A DNA stretch of 64,000 nt from Bacteroidota bacterium (GCA_022562895.1 JADFOK010000004.1:40112-104111); one strand, 5' to 3'. Shown: positions 47,860 to 58,869, numbered from the stretch's first letter. Program-made: numbers and translations. Notes: a model not told the origin generated them from the sequence alone.

Positions 47860-50706
47860 ATGATGAAACAAATCATATTTGTTTTGTGCATTATGATATT
47901 GAGTGGTTTTTCAATACTTGCCCAAGAGGCAATTGTAAAAGGAAGGGTGCTGGATACTTACTCAAGTGAAGCCATTCAGGATGTAGAAATACGAATCATT
48001 ACAAACAACTTTAATACCAAAACTAATGCGCAGGGATTGTTTGAAATTTCCAGCACAAATCTTCCGCAGGGAGATCAAGTATTAGTAGTTAGCAAAAATG
48101 GTTATGTTACCCAGCTTATTCAAATAAATATCCAAAACGGAAAAACAATTAATCTTGACCCAATTTTATTTGAAATAGATTTAACCGAATTAGAGGCTCA
48201 AATTGGGGTTATTAGTCTTTCGGATAACGAGCTTGATCAAGACGAGGGAACATCATTTAACATATCGGGATTGCTACAGGCATCAAATGATGTGTTTTTA
48301 AATGCTGCGGCCTATGATTTTAGCATTACTTTTTTCAGACCCAGAGGTTTAGATAATGCCTATGGTAAGGTTCTTATAAATGGTATTGAAATGAATAAAC
48401 AGTTTAACGGTCGTCCACTGTGGGGAAACTGGGGAGGGTTAAATGATGCACAACGAAATCGGGAGTTTACCATGGGGCTTAAAGCTAATGATTACACCTT
48501 TGGAGATTTAGCCGGAACTACAAATATTATCATGCGGGCATCACAATATCGTAAGAGTGGGCGTATTTCATTTGCATCTGCGAACCGCAGCTATAATGGT
48601 CGTGTAATGGGGTCTTATCATAGTGGACTCTCAAGAGAAGGATGGGCATATTCGATCTTAATCTCAAAACGATTTGGAAGTAGTGGATTTATAAAAGGTA
48701 CATTATACGATGCTAACTCTTTTTTTGCATCTGTAGAGAAAAAACTTAATAATAATCATTATTTAAATATTTCAGCTTTTTATACCCCAAACCGCAGAGG
48801 GCGTTCTACTGCAATATCACAAGAAGTAAAAGATCTAAAAGGAAGGAAATATAATCCTAATTGGGGTTACCAAGACGGGAAAATTCGTAATAGCCGTATT
48901 CGTAAAATAGAAGAACCCATAATTATGTTAAATCACTATTGGGGCATAAGTGAAAACACGACCATAAATACTAATTTTGCATATCAGATTGGTAAAATAG
49001 GGAATACCCGTATCGATAATGGGGGAACACGTCTTATTTTAATAAGTGGTCAAGAAGCATATATAGGGGGTGCACGTAATCCATTTCCTAATTATTATCA
49101 ACGTCTTCCGAGTTTCTTTTTACAAGATGAGAATCCTACTACAATAGATTTTCAAAATGCATTCTTAGCCCAACAAGAATTCGTTAATAACGGGCAATTA
49201 GACTGGGAAGCAATGTATCGTGGGAATGCAATTTCAACCTCTCAGGGAGGGAATTCTATTTATGCAATACAGGAAGATAGGATTGACGATACACAATTAA
49301 CTATCAATATTATAATGAATACACTAATTTCTGATAATGTTTGGTTGAACGGTAATTTTAATTATAGAAATTTAAAAAGTGAAAATTTTGCAGAACTGAA
49401 AGATTTATTAGGAGGTACAGGGTTTTTAGATGTAGATTTCTTTTCGGAAGGTGATGAAAATGAAGTTGTTGGAACCCTTGCACAAAGTGACCTTCGCAAT
49501 CGTAACCGAATTGTAATTGAAGGAGATCGTTATAAATATAATTATGAACTTAAAGCCAATGTAATTTCAGGATTTGCACAAGCACAATTTAAATATAAAA
49601 CGGTAGATTTCTATTTAGGAGCAAAAATTTCACAAACACAATATCAAAGATCGGGATTTTATGAAAATGGGAATTATCCCGGAGTTCGTTCTTTTGGAGA
49701 TAGTGAAGAATTAAAATTCACTGGATTTGGTGTAAAAGGTGGGGTAACCTATAAAATTACAGGTCGTCATTTAATCGATCTAAATACCGGTTATTTTACA
49801 AAAGCGCCAATACTCCGAAATTCTTTCAGTAACGCTCGTCAAAACAATGATGTTGTGATAGGCCTGGAAGAAGAAAAAATTCAAAACGCGGATATTGGCT
49901 ATATTTTCAGATCTCCAATCCTTAAGGCAAGAATTACGGGGTTTTATTCTAATTCTCAAGAGGGAAATGATCTGGGATTTTATTTTACAGAAAACTTGAC
50001 AGGACTCGGGATTGAAGAAGATGCATTTGTACAGGAGATACTTACAGACGTTGAAACCCAACGATTAGGGGTAGAAATTGGAATAGAAACACAAGTTACA
50101 TCAACTATAAGATTAAAAGGAGCAGCATCTGTAGGACAATATACCTATAATAACAACCCCAAATTGTATCTAACAAGTGACGACTTTGAAGGCATACTCA
50201 CATTTGGTGATGGTACAACCTATTTAAAAAACTATCATATTTCCGGAGGACCAGAACGAGCATTTCAAATAGGGTTTGATTATCGGGATCCTGAATTTTG
50301 GTTGATTGGAATTACAACCAACTATTTTTCAAATGCTTATATAGATGTAAATAACTTAGCGAGATCAGCAAATTTTAGTTTAGATTTTGATGGATTAACC
50401 TTTAATGATTATGATGAAGAAGTAGCAAAAGAATTGTTGAAGCAAGAAGAATTCAAGGATTATTTTCTGGTAAACGCTATAGGCGGGAAATCTTGGAAAA
50501 TTAACAATTACTATGTTGGATTCTTTGCTACCATAAATAATATACTTGATGAAAAATATAAAACAGGTGGTTTTGAGCAAGGAAGAAAAACAACATTTAG
50601 AGATCTGAAAAAAGACAAATCAAATGAATATGGACCTGTTTTTGGACCTCGGTATTTCTTTGGAAATGGAACTACATATTACCTAAACCTTTATTTGAGA
50701 TTTTAG
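47860..50706 (+). CDS. TonB-dependent receptor
   Basis: Carboxypeptidase-like N-terminus 'IVKGRVLDTYSSEAIQDVEI', plug and barrel, C-terminal 'TTYYLNLYLRF'. Confidence 0.92.
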   Translation: MMKQIIFVLCIMILSGFSILAQEAIVKGRVLDTYSSEAIQDVEIRIITNNFNTKTNAQGLFEISSTNLPQGDQVLVVSKNGYVTQLIQINIQNGKTINLDPILFEIDLTELEAQIGVISLSDNELDQDEGTSFNISGLLQASNDVFLNAAAYDFSITFFRPRGLDNAYGKVLINGIEMNKQFNGRPLWGNWGGLNDAQRNREFTMGLKANDYTFGDLAGTTNIIMRASQYRKSGRISFASANRSYNGRVMGSYHSGLSREGWAYSILISKRFGSSGFIKGTLYDANSFFASVEKKLNNNHYLNISAFYTPNRRGRSTAISQEVKDLKGRKYNPNWGYQDGKIRNSRIRKIEEPIIMLNHYWGISENTTINTNFAYQIGKIGNTRIDNGGTRLILISGQEAYIGGARNPFPNYYQRLPSFFLQDENPTTIDFQNAFLAQQEFVNNGQLDWEAMYRGNAISTSQGGNSIYAIQEDRIDDTQLTINIIMNTLISDNVWLNGNFNYRNLKSENFAELKDLLGGTGFLDVDFFSEGDENEVVGTLAQSDLRNRNRIVIEGDRYKYNYELKANVISGFAQAQFKYKTVDFYLGAKISQTQYQRSGFYENGNYPGVRSFGDSEELKFTGFGVKGGVTYKITGRHLIDLNTGYFTKAPILRNSFSNARQNNDVVIGLEEEKIQNADIGYIFRSPILKARITGFYSNSQEGNDLGFYFTENLTGLGIEEDAFVQEILTDVETQRLGVEIGIETQVTSTIRLKGAASVGQYTYNNNPKLYLTSDDFEGILTFGDGTTYLKNYHISGGPERAFQIGFDYRDPEFWLIGITTNYFSNAYIDVNNLARSANFSLDFDGLTFNDYDEEVAKELLKQEEFKDYFLVNAIGGKSWKINNYYVGFFATINNILDEKYKTGGFEQGRKTTFRDLKKDKSNEYGPVFGPRYFFGNGTTYYLNLYLRF

Positions 50707-50733
50707 TGTATAGAAATAATAAATTAAAAAAAG

Positions 50734-52221
50734 ATGAAAATGTTAGACTTTAATAAACTAATTATAGTCCTTTTTGCTATGACAATTTCTGCTTCTTGTA
50801 TTGAAGATGATGAATTTGATACCCCCGACACTTCAGTTATTGAACCTGAATTGGAAACCGAACCAATAAATCTAAATTCTATGTTTAGTATTTATGAACA
50901 GGCTTTATTTGCTGAAGCAGATGATCTTGGAATTGATCCAAATGATGAAGCAGCTATACACGCTTTAAAACAAACTTTTATTTTCTCCTTTGATGTAGAT
51001 AACACACTTTATACTGAAGGATATGTGATATCTGTGGATGAAGCTGGAAACTTTTTTGAAGAACTATTATTACAAAATGAAGCTTCAAATCCTTCAATAG
51101 GGGTGAAAGTATTAATTGATGTTAATCCTTTATTTACAACTTTTGAATTTGGAAGAAAAACATTCATAAGATTAGACGGCTTATCCTTAGGTTATGAAAA
51201 TGGGGTTTTAACACTAGGGGTTCGGGAGGGGAACAGTATTGAAAAAATAGCTTCCTCACAAATGAATAAATACCTGATAAGAGATATTGAAGTAGCAGAA
51301 ATAGTAGCAATGCCAATTGGTATTTCTGAATTTTCAATAGATAAAACGAACCTATTTATTCGATTAAATGAAGTACAATTTAATCGTAATGATGTGCTAG
51401 GAGAAAATCGTAAAACATTTGCTGCAGAACCAGAAGATGAATTTGATGGAGAACGCATTTTAGAAAGTTGTACTAATGGATTAAGTACTATTTTTAGCAC
51501 AAGTACCTTTGCAGATTTTAAAGCGTTATTGTTGCCCCAAGGTAAAGGTAGCATAGAGGGGATTCTTACTTTAAATTTCTTTGGCGAAGAATTTAATATT
51601 GTTGTTAATAGTCCAACCTCTATTAATCTTGATAATCCAGATCGTTGTGATCCAACAGAAATAGATTGTGGTATAGCTGCCACGACAGGTACAAATGAAA
51701 TGTTTAGTGATTTCTTTGAAACTCAAACCGTAGGAGATTTAATAAGCGGGAATGGCTGGACTAATTACATAGAAGCTGGCACTGCACAATGGGAAGCTTA
51801 TTTTGATGACGGGACTAATGCTTCTTTAGGTATTTCGGCTAGAGTAGGTTCATTTATGTCTGGTGATACAAGTTCTATAGCCTGGTTAATTACCCCTCAA
51901 TTTAACTTTGACACACAAAATGGAGAAACTTTAAACTTTAAAACCTCTAATAGCTTTTCAGACGGAAGTACACTTGAATTATTATTCTCAAATGATTGGG
52001 ATGGTAATCCCAACAGTATAACTTCTGCAACTTGGGACCTCCTTATTTCGGCGACTATTGTTAATGATGACGACTTCTTTGGAGATTGGATCGCTTCTGG
52101 AAATGTAAACTTGGATTGTATCACAGGAACCGGTCACATTGCATTAAAATATGTTGGCAGTGGAGATAAAGGGTTTGATGGAACCTATGAGTTTGATGAA
52201 ATTGTAATCAATTCAAACTAA
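50734..52221 (+). CDS. Lipoprotein with C-terminal choice-of-anchor J / DUF5017-like domain
   Basis: Lipobox 'TISASC'; C-terminal 'FFETQTVGDLISGNGWTNYIEAGTAQWEAYFDDG...GTYEFDEIVI'. Confidence 0.75.
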   Translation: MKMLDFNKLIIVLFAMTISASCIEDDEFDTPDTSVIEPELETEPINLNSMFSIYEQALFAEADDLGIDPNDEAAIHALKQTFIFSFDVDNTLYTEGYVISVDEAGNFFEELLLQNEASNPSIGVKVLIDVNPLFTTFEFGRKTFIRLDGLSLGYENGVLTLGVREGNSIEKIASSQMNKYLIRDIEVAEIVAMPIGISEFSIDKTNLFIRLNEVQFNRNDVLGENRKTFAAEPEDEFDGERILESCTNGLSTIFSTSTFADFKALLLPQGKGSIEGILTLNFFGEEFNIVVNSPTSINLDNPDRCDPTEIDCGIAATTGTNEMFSDFFETQTVGDLISGNGWTNYIEAGTAQWEAYFDDGTNASLGISARVGSFMSGDTSSIAWLITPQFNFDTQNGETLNFKTSNSFSDGSTLELLFSNDWDGNPNSITSATWDLLISATIVNDDDFFGDWIASGNVNLDCITGTGHIALKYVGSGDKGFDGTYEFDEIVINSN

Positions 52222-52364
52222 AAATTAGTTTCATTTATTTTACTAAAAAGATATAAAGACATTTTCAAACAAACGATAATAAATATTATAACTATTAGGG
52301 ACTAATGTTGAAAACTAATATTTTCAATTTTAAATTTGATTTTTCAATTTTCTATATTTGTTAG

Positions 52365-53243
52365 ATGGAAGTAAAAACAAAATTATTTTTAGGTGATAGT
52401 AAAACAGTATTAATAAAAATACTCGACAACTCTGTCGATTTAATTTTTACTTCACCTCCATATGCAGATCAAAGAAAAAACACCTATGGTGGAATTCATC
52501 CTGATAAATATGTGGATTGGTTTCTCCCAATAAGTTACCAATTATTGAGAGTTTTAAAACCAACAGGTTCATTTGTTTTAAATATAAAAGAACGTGTAAT
52601 AAATGGGCAGAGAAGTACTTATGTAATGGAGTTAATCTTAGCAATGAGAAAACAAGGATGGCTATGGACAGAAGAATATATCTGGCATAAGAAAAATTGT
52701 TATCCTGGTAAATGGCCAAATCGATTTCGTGACTCTTGGGAAAGATTACTTCATTTTAATAAAGATAAAAAATTCACGATGTATCAAGAAGAAGTTATGG
52801 TACCTATGGGAGATTGGGCTAAAACTAGATTAAAAAACTTAAGCAATACAGACAAAAATAGGGATGAGTCTAAAGTAGGTAGCGGATTTGGTAAAAAAAT
52901 TTCAAATTGGGTAGAAAGAGATAAAGCTTTCCCAACAAATGTTCTTCATTTAGCTACAGAATGTAACAATAAAAATCACAGTGCTGCTTTTCCAGAGGCT
53001 TTACCAGAGTGGTTTATAAAACTTTTTACAAAAGAAGGTGATACTGTACTCGATCCTTTTATGGGATCTGGAACTACAAATTTTGTTGCTAATCGAATGA
53101 AAAGACATTCGATAGGTATAGAGATTAAAAAAGAGTATTATAAAATGGTGAAAAGTAATATAAAACCTATTGAATTATATATATTAGAACCTAATAAGAA
53201 TTATGGCCATACTCAAGCAGAAGGACGTCTCGCAGTACGTTGA
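52365..53243 (+). CDS. Type II site-specific DNA methyltransferase (beta-class, TSPPY)
   Basis: Motif IV 'DLIFTSPPYADQR' precedes motif I 'VLDPFMGSGTTNFVANRMKRHSIGIEI'. Confidence 0.95.
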   Translation: MEVKTKLFLGDSKTVLIKILDNSVDLIFTSPPYADQRKNTYGGIHPDKYVDWFLPISYQLLRVLKPTGSFVLNIKERVINGQRSTYVMELILAMRKQGWLWTEEYIWHKKNCYPGKWPNRFRDSWERLLHFNKDKKFTMYQEEVMVPMGDWAKTRLKNLSNTDKNRDESKVGSGFGKKISNWVERDKAFPTNVLHLATECNNKNHSAAFPEALPEWFIKLFTKEGDTVLDPFMGSGTTNFVANRMKRHSIGIEIKKEYYKMVKSNIKPIELYILEPNKNYGHTQAEGRLAVR

Positions 53244-53934
53244 AAAGAATATTGGAATATTTCATCAAAAAAGAATTGAAGGGTTAAACAAATTAAAATT
53301 GACAACCGTTCTTAAAAGGAAAAACCCATATCTATTTAAAGCAAAGTATTTATTAACATCAGAGGCAATAGTCAAAAGCCTTACTGATGCGTTTATTTCA
53401 TCTAAAGAAGAAACAATTTTCGGAGATTGGTTAGAGGGATTAGCTATTTTCATAAATAATAAAGTGTACGGTGGTTGGAAATCTGGAATAGTAGGAGTAG
53501 ATTTAGAATTTGATAAAGATGAAAAACGATATATAGTAAATATTAAGTCAGGTCCAAACTGGGGAAACAGTAGTCAAATAAAAAAAATGATTGCCGATTT
53601 TACTAAAGCTCGAAGAACATTAAGGACAAGCAATTCCAATTTAAATATTATCGCTGTAAATGGTTGCTGTTATGGTCAAAACAAAAAAGTTGATAAAGGA
53701 GATTACTTTAAATATTGTGGTCAAGAATTTTGGGATTTCATATCTGGTCGTTCAGAATTTTATCAAGAAATTATAGAACCATTAGGATATATGGCTAAGG
53801 AAAAGAATGATGAATTTTTAATATCATATTCAAAAATGATAAATGTGTTCACCAAACAATTTAGTGATAATTATTGTTCAAATTCCGGTGAAATTGATTG
53901 GAATAAATTAGTTCATTTTAATTCAAGCAAATAA
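53203..53934 (+). CDS. PmeII-like type II restriction endonuclease
   Basis: 'SSKEETIFGDWLEGLAIF', 'GVDLEFDKDEKRYIVNIKSGPNWGNSSQIKKM' PD-(D/E)xK-like core; 41-nt overlap with methyltransferase. Confidence 0.85.
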   Translation: MAILKQKDVSQYVEKNIGIFHQKRIEGLNKLKLTTVLKRKNPYLFKAKYLLTSEAIVKSLTDAFISSKEETIFGDWLEGLAIFINNKVYGGWKSGIVGVDLEFDKDEKRYIVNIKSGPNWGNSSQIKKMIADFTKARRTLRTSNSNLNIIAVNGCCYGQNKKVDKGDYFKYCGQEFWDFISGRSEFYQEIIEPLGYMAKEKNDEFLISYSKMINVFTKQFSDNYCSNSGEIDWNKLVHFNSSK

Positions 53935-53937
53935 TTT

Positions 53938-54399
53938 TTACCACGTATACCCTTTAAGTTCTAAAGCAGCTTTAAGTATATCCTTCTGGCTTATTTGTCC
54001 CACCAATTTTCCATCTTCAACAATGGGAAATCTACGCCTGCGGGAATTCAAAAATTTTTCTGCAGCATCAAATATATTCAAGTCCCCATCAATGGTCTCT
54101 ACATTTTTGATCATATGTGCAGATACATTTATATTCTCAACTGGTTGATTGTAATAGCGACTTTCACTAATTTGTTTGATACAATCCCCTTCAGAGATTA
54201 TCCCAACCAATTCATTATCATCATTTACTACTGGTCCGCCCGAAATTTTATGCTTTATCAATATATCCATTACTTCTAATACCGATTGGTCTTGTCTAAA
54301 TGTGATGAGGTTCCTGGTCATGTAATCGGAAACTTTTATCAGTTCCGAAGGGCCTTTTTCGGGCTTAGCCCTCTTTCCAATGTAACTTTTGATTCCCAT
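53938..54399 (-). CDS. CBS-domain pair protein
   Basis: Two CBS repeats ('YMTRNLITFRQDQSVLEVMDILIKHKISGGPVVNDDNELVGIISEGD', 'HMIKNVETIDGDLNIFDAAEKFLNSRRRRFPIVEDGKLVGQISQKDIL'). Confidence 0.92.
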   Translation of the reverse strand: MGIKSYIGKRAKPEKGPSELIKVSDYMTRNLITFRQDQSVLEVMDILIKHKISGGPVVNDDNELVGIISEGDCIKQISESRYYNQPVENINVSAHMIKNVETIDGDLNIFDAAEKFLNSRRRRFPIVEDGKLVGQISQKDILKAALELKGYTW

Positions 54400-54523
54400 A
54401 ATAGCATATTTAAGAGGAATTCTAATATAGTCAATATTCTAATAAAATCCTTTCAATTTATTTAAAAGAATTAACTATTCGTATTAAATCGTATTTTTAA
54501 AAAATCAAAAACAATAACAATCT

Positions 54524-56878
54524 ATGAAACGACTTAGAACCATATTTTCTCTTCTTATAATTATTGGGTTTACCTATTATAGTTTTTATAATTTGATGCC
54601 ACAAAGCGGTACTTCTGCATCCATACCAGAAACCGAATTTTCAACAGCACGTGCCTTAATTCAACTTAAGGAAATTACAAAAGCCCCCCATTTTGTTGGC
54701 ACTGAGGATCATGAAAGAGTACGTTTATATCTTATTGAACAATTAGAACAATTAGGATTAAATGTGGAGACCCAAGAGGGGTTTGTTATAAATACCAAGT
54801 GGATAAGTCTGAACAATTCAAAGAACATACTAGCTAAGATTAAAGGATCTGAAAATGGAAAAGCTTTGTTGTTACTTACACATTATGATAGTGCTTTAAC
54901 ACCTTCATTTGGAGCTAGCGATGCAGGAAGTGGGGTTGTTACAATACTTGAGAGTCTCAGAGCTTATTTAGCGAGTGGGAAAATTCCTAAAAATGATATT
55001 ATTATATTATTTACAGATGCCGAAGAGTTAGGCTTGAACGGAGCAAAATTGTTTGTAAAAAAGCATCTCTGGGCAAAAGAGGTTGGATTAGTACTTAATT
55101 TTGAAGCCAGGGGTAGTGGTGGTCCAAGTAATATGATTGTGGAAACCAATGGTGGGAATAAAAACCTCATTAAAGCATTTATAGACGCTAACCCGGAATA
55201 TCCACTAACCTCTTCATTGATGTATAGTGTTTATAAGATGTTACCTTCCGATACAGATTCTACAGTGTTTAGAGAAGACGGAAATATCGACAGTTTTTTC
55301 TTTGCCTTTATAGATGATCATTATGATTATCATACAGCAAATGACACCTATGAAAATTTAGATAGAAACTCGCTCCAGCATCAAGGGGAATATTTATTAC
55401 CACTTATACATTATTTTGCAAATGCCGATTTATCTTCTCTTAAAAGTGATGAAGACTACGTGTATGTTAATATTCCTGCATTTAGAATGATAAGTTATCC
55501 GTTTTCTTGGATTTCACCTATGCTGATCGTTGCTATTATAATGTTTTTTGGACTTATTTTCTTCGGAATAAAAAAAAGAAAATTACAATTACAAGGTATT
55601 GTAAAAGGATTTGTTCCTTTTTTACTTTCTCTGGTTGTTTGTGGTTTGATAGGGTATTTTGGTTGGCAATTGTTACTTAAAATCTACCCACAGTACAATG
55701 AAATTCAACAAGGATTTACTTATAACGGACATTCTTATATTGCCTTCTTTGTGTTTTTAACATTAGGGATTCTCTTTTGTATTTATTATAGATTTAATAA
55801 AAAGGAAAATGCTATTAACCTTTTAATTGCTCCTCTAACCATTTGGCTGATCATCAATGCAGCTATTGCAATTTATTTAAAAGGAGGAGCCTTTTTTATT
55901 ATTCCTGTATATTTTGGATTACTATCACTTTGGTTGTTGATCCGGCAAGAAAAACCTAACCTGATAGTAATGACAATTTTGGGAGCCCCGGCTATATTCC
56001 TATTTGCACCTCTAGTGCAGTTTTTTCCTATAGCATTGGGATTAAAAATGCTGGTGATAAGTTGTGTATTTACCGTTTTAATATTTGGGCTGTTCTTATC
56101 CGTATTTGGGTTTTATAGATTAAGAAAAACAATTTCTATTCTTTTCTTACTATTGGCCTTGGGGTTTTTAATAAACACTCATTTTACCAGTGATTTTAGC
56201 TCTGATAGACCAAAACCAAATAGTTTGATTTACTATCAAAATGCTGATAGTGGTGAGAATTATTGGGCGACTTATGATAAAATCCTAGATGTTTGGACTC
56301 AGGAGTATTTAGGCGATTCGCCAGAAGAGGCTTCAAAAAATATAGAGAACGCTTCAGGGAATAAATACAAAAAAGGTTACCAATTTGCCACTAAAGCTCC
56401 CAAGATAAACCTGCCACTTTTTAATGTGGAATTAAAAGAAGATATCATTAACAATGGTATTCGAAATGTAACTTTCACAATTATACCAAAGCGCGATGTT
56501 AATCTGATAAGCCTATATACGATTGAAGAAACCACTTTTAACACACTTAGTTTTAATGGTGAAAATATGCCAGTCGCTACTTATAAAGGTGATTCTAAAA
56601 CGATCGGAAGTAAGGAATTAATTAAATATTTTGTATCGGATAATGATACTTTGGAGGTTGCCTACAGCATCCCAAAAGACAATAGGGTAAATTTTATAGT
56701 GTTGGAATATTCGTTCGATCTTTTAAATCACGCTCAAATTTCTATTACACCCCGGCCAAAAAACATGATGCCCAAACCATTTGTTGTAACAGATGCAGTT
56801 GTAGTTAAAAAAACCATTTACATTGATTCGTTGCAACTTAAAGCAACAGATTCAATAATACCTCCTATAGTTGATTAA
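54524..56878 (+). CDS. M28 family aminopeptidase with C-terminal multi-TM region
   Basis: 'LLTHYDSALTPSFGASDAGSGVVTILESLRA', 'IILFTDAEELGLNGAKLF', 'FEARGSGGPSNMIVET'; then ~8 TM segments. Confidence 0.93.
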   Translation: MKRLRTIFSLLIIIGFTYYSFYNLMPQSGTSASIPETEFSTARALIQLKEITKAPHFVGTEDHERVRLYLIEQLEQLGLNVETQEGFVINTKWISLNNSKNILAKIKGSENGKALLLLTHYDSALTPSFGASDAGSGVVTILESLRAYLASGKIPKNDIIILFTDAEELGLNGAKLFVKKHLWAKEVGLVLNFEARGSGGPSNMIVETNGGNKNLIKAFIDANPEYPLTSSLMYSVYKMLPSDTDSTVFREDGNIDSFFFAFIDDHYDYHTANDTYENLDRNSLQHQGEYLLPLIHYFANADLSSLKSDEDYVYVNIPAFRMISYPFSWISPMLIVAIIMFFGLIFFGIKKRKLQLQGIVKGFVPFLLSLVVCGLIGYFGWQLLLKIYPQYNEIQQGFTYNGHSYIAFFVFLTLGILFCIYYRFNKKENAINLLIAPLTIWLIINAAIAIYLKGGAFFIIPVYFGLLSLWLLIRQEKPNLIVMTILGAPAIFLFAPLVQFFPIALGLKMLVISCVFTVLIFGLFLSVFGFYRLRKTISILFLLLALGFLINTHFTSDFSSDRPKPNSLIYYQNADSGENYWATYDKILDVWTQEYLGDSPEEASKNIENASGNKYKKGYQFATKAPKINLPLFNVELKEDIINNGIRNVTFTIIPKRDVNLISLYTIEETTFNTLSFNGENMPVATYKGDSKTIGSKELIKYFVSDNDTLEVAYSIPKDNRVNFIVLEYSFDLLNHAQISITPRPKNMMPKPFVVTDAVVVKKTIYIDSLQLKATDSIIPPIVD

Positions 56879-56886
56879 TGTCTAAA

Positions 56887-56911
56887 AAAAAGGAGCCAAA
56901 AGGCTCCTTAG
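56887..56911 (-). terminator. Intrinsic terminator for the minus-strand 56937 gene
   Basis: Minus strand: AAGGAGCC-TTTT-GGCTCCTT-TTTTTT. Confidence 0.85.
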
Positions 56912-56936
56912 TATAAGTTGATTTTAAATTTAAAAG

Positions 56937-57542
56937 TTACAATTCATTATTCTTTTTATCCTGAAGCTCAATTTTATATACCGAATCTAAAAATCGTTTT
57001 TGGTTTTCCAATTCCTTTTTTTCGTCTTCTACTCGTTTTAAATCGATGGCATCCTTCTGAAATTTCTCATTTATCTGAATGATTAAATTCGATACAGACG
57101 CATTCATCTCATTCATGTAGTTCTGAAGTTGAATAGAATCTATCTTAGATTTTTTTAACTCTTGATGCAATAAGTTAATGCGGGTTTTAACTACAATTAC
57201 TCTTGATAGAATAGCCTGATTAAAAAGAGTATCGGGTATATTTTTTGACAGAGAATCTAAATGAGACACCAAAAGTTCAGATTTATTTAGTAAGACTTCA
57301 ATAGTGTTTCCGTTAAGGGTTTTTACTTCTTTTTCAAAATCATCGAAGACGGCCCAATTGGAAACATAAATTTTGGCTTTATCGGAAAGTTCGGGGAAAA
57401 CAAACTTTTGATTTCCGAATAGAGTACTGCTGTTATTTGTTGTTTGTATTTCAGACTGAGATTTTTCATTAGAATCTCCACAAGAAACCATTCCAAAATT
57501 CAAGATCAGAAAACTTATATAAAAGGAAAATACAAACTTCAT
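56937..57542 (-). CDS. Coiled-coil lipoprotein of unknown function
   Basis: Signal/lipobox 'FLILNFGMVSC'; heptad-rich C-terminus. Confidence 0.65.
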   Translation of the reverse strand: MKFVFSFYISFLILNFGMVSCGDSNEKSQSEIQTTNNSSTLFGNQKFVFPELSDKAKIYVSNWAVFDDFEKEVKTLNGNTIEVLLNKSELLVSHLDSLSKNIPDTLFNQAILSRVIVVKTRINLLHQELKKSKIDSIQLQNYMNEMNASVSNLIIQINEKFQKDAIDLKRVEDEKKELENQKRFLDSVYKIELQDKKNNEL

Positions 57543-57660
57543 TACTGTTTATAAATTTTTCGCAAATATACAAGTTTTGCAAACATTTGAAAGTTAAATA
57601 TTTCTGAAAGAAAAAGTGTAGAATATCTTTATCTTTACCTCTCATTTTTAAAATCCCTTA

Positions 57661-58602
57661 ATGAAAAAGAGAATACTTATTATTGGAGCATCTGGTCAAA
57701 TAGGAACCGAGCTTTCTGTACGACTAAGAAGTGTGTATGGAAATTACAAAGTGATTGCTAGCGATATAATTGTAGGGGATGAAGCAATGATGAAAGAAGG
57801 TTATTTTGAAATTTTAGATGCTATGGATTATGAAGCTGTAGAGGATATTATTATGCGTAATGAAATAACAGATGTTTATCTAATGGCGGCTATGTTATCA
57901 GCTACTGCTGAGAAATTCCCTATGAAGGCCTGGAATTTAAATATGAATTCATTATTTAATGTTCTTAACCTTGCAAAAGAAGGAAAGATCGAGAAAGTAT
58001 TTTGGCCATCGAGTATTGCCGTTTTTGGACCAACTACACCAACAATTAAAACTCCACAGAAGGCCATTATGGAACCTTCAACGGTTTATGGAATAAGTAA
58101 ACAAACCGGTGAACGATGGTGCGAATATTACTATAATAATTATGGAGTAGATATAAGGAGTATTAGGTATCCCGGATTAATTAGTTATACTACCATTCCT
58201 GGTGGAGGAACTACCGATTACGCTGTTGATATATTTCATAAAGCACTGAAACACGGAAAATATATTAGCTTTCTTAATGCGGAAACAACGCTTCCCATGA
58301 TGTATATGGACGATGCAATTAATGCTACCATTGGAATAATGAAAGCACCCAAAGATTCAATAAGAATAAGAAGCTCCTACAACCTTTCTGCGATGAGTTT
58401 TAACCCAAAAGAAATTGCTGAAAGTATAAAAAAACACATTCCTGAGTTTGAAATTTCATATGAACCTGATTTTAGACAAAAAATAGCAGATTCCTGGCCA
58501 CAAAGTATTGATGATAGTGATGCAAGAAATGATTGGGGGTGGAAGCATTCCTATTCACTGGATGAAATGACCAAGATTATGATTGAAAATTTAAAAAAGT
58601 AA
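57661..58602 (+). CDS. NAD-dependent epimerase / L-threonine dehydrogenase-like SDR
   Basis: 'IIGASGQIGTEL', 'WPSSIAVFGPTTP', 'TVYGISKQTGERWCEYYYNNYGVDIRSIRYPGLI'. Confidence 0.92.
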   Translation: MKKRILIIGASGQIGTELSVRLRSVYGNYKVIASDIIVGDEAMMKEGYFEILDAMDYEAVEDIIMRNEITDVYLMAAMLSATAEKFPMKAWNLNMNSLFNVLNLAKEGKIEKVFWPSSIAVFGPTTPTIKTPQKAIMEPSTVYGISKQTGERWCEYYYNNYGVDIRSIRYPGLISYTTIPGGGTTDYAVDIFHKALKHGKYISFLNAETTLPMMYMDDAINATIGIMKAPKDSIRIRSSYNLSAMSFNPKEIAESIKKHIPEFEISYEPDFRQKIADSWPQSIDDSDARNDWGWKHSYSLDEMTKIMIENLKK

Positions 58603-58704
58603 GAAAATGCAATCTTCAGAAAATATCGGTCAATTGGACATAAGGTAATTTTAAAAAATAAGTATATTGTTTGTCATATTACGAATAAGATAAAACAAAG
58701 CTAT

Positions 58705-58869
58705 ATGGCGATTTTATATAATCTCACTTTCCTATTCTTTTTCTTTATTCTTCTCTTTATTTTTGGAATACATGCTCAAAAAAATAATACTCAAATTACT
58801 GAGAGCACTCAGGTAGTTAACAGTACAATTTCTATTAGTAACATTTCAAATGATTCTAAAAAAACTTAG
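58705..58869 (+). CDS. Small putative secreted peptide (54 aa)
   Basis: MAILYNLTFLFFFFILLFIFGIHAQKNNTQITESTQVVNSTISISNISNDSKKT*: strong signal-like N-terminus; not in the supplied ORF track. Confidence 0.35.
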   Translation: MAILYNLTFLFFFFILLFIFGIHAQKNNTQITESTQVVNSTISISNISNDSKKT

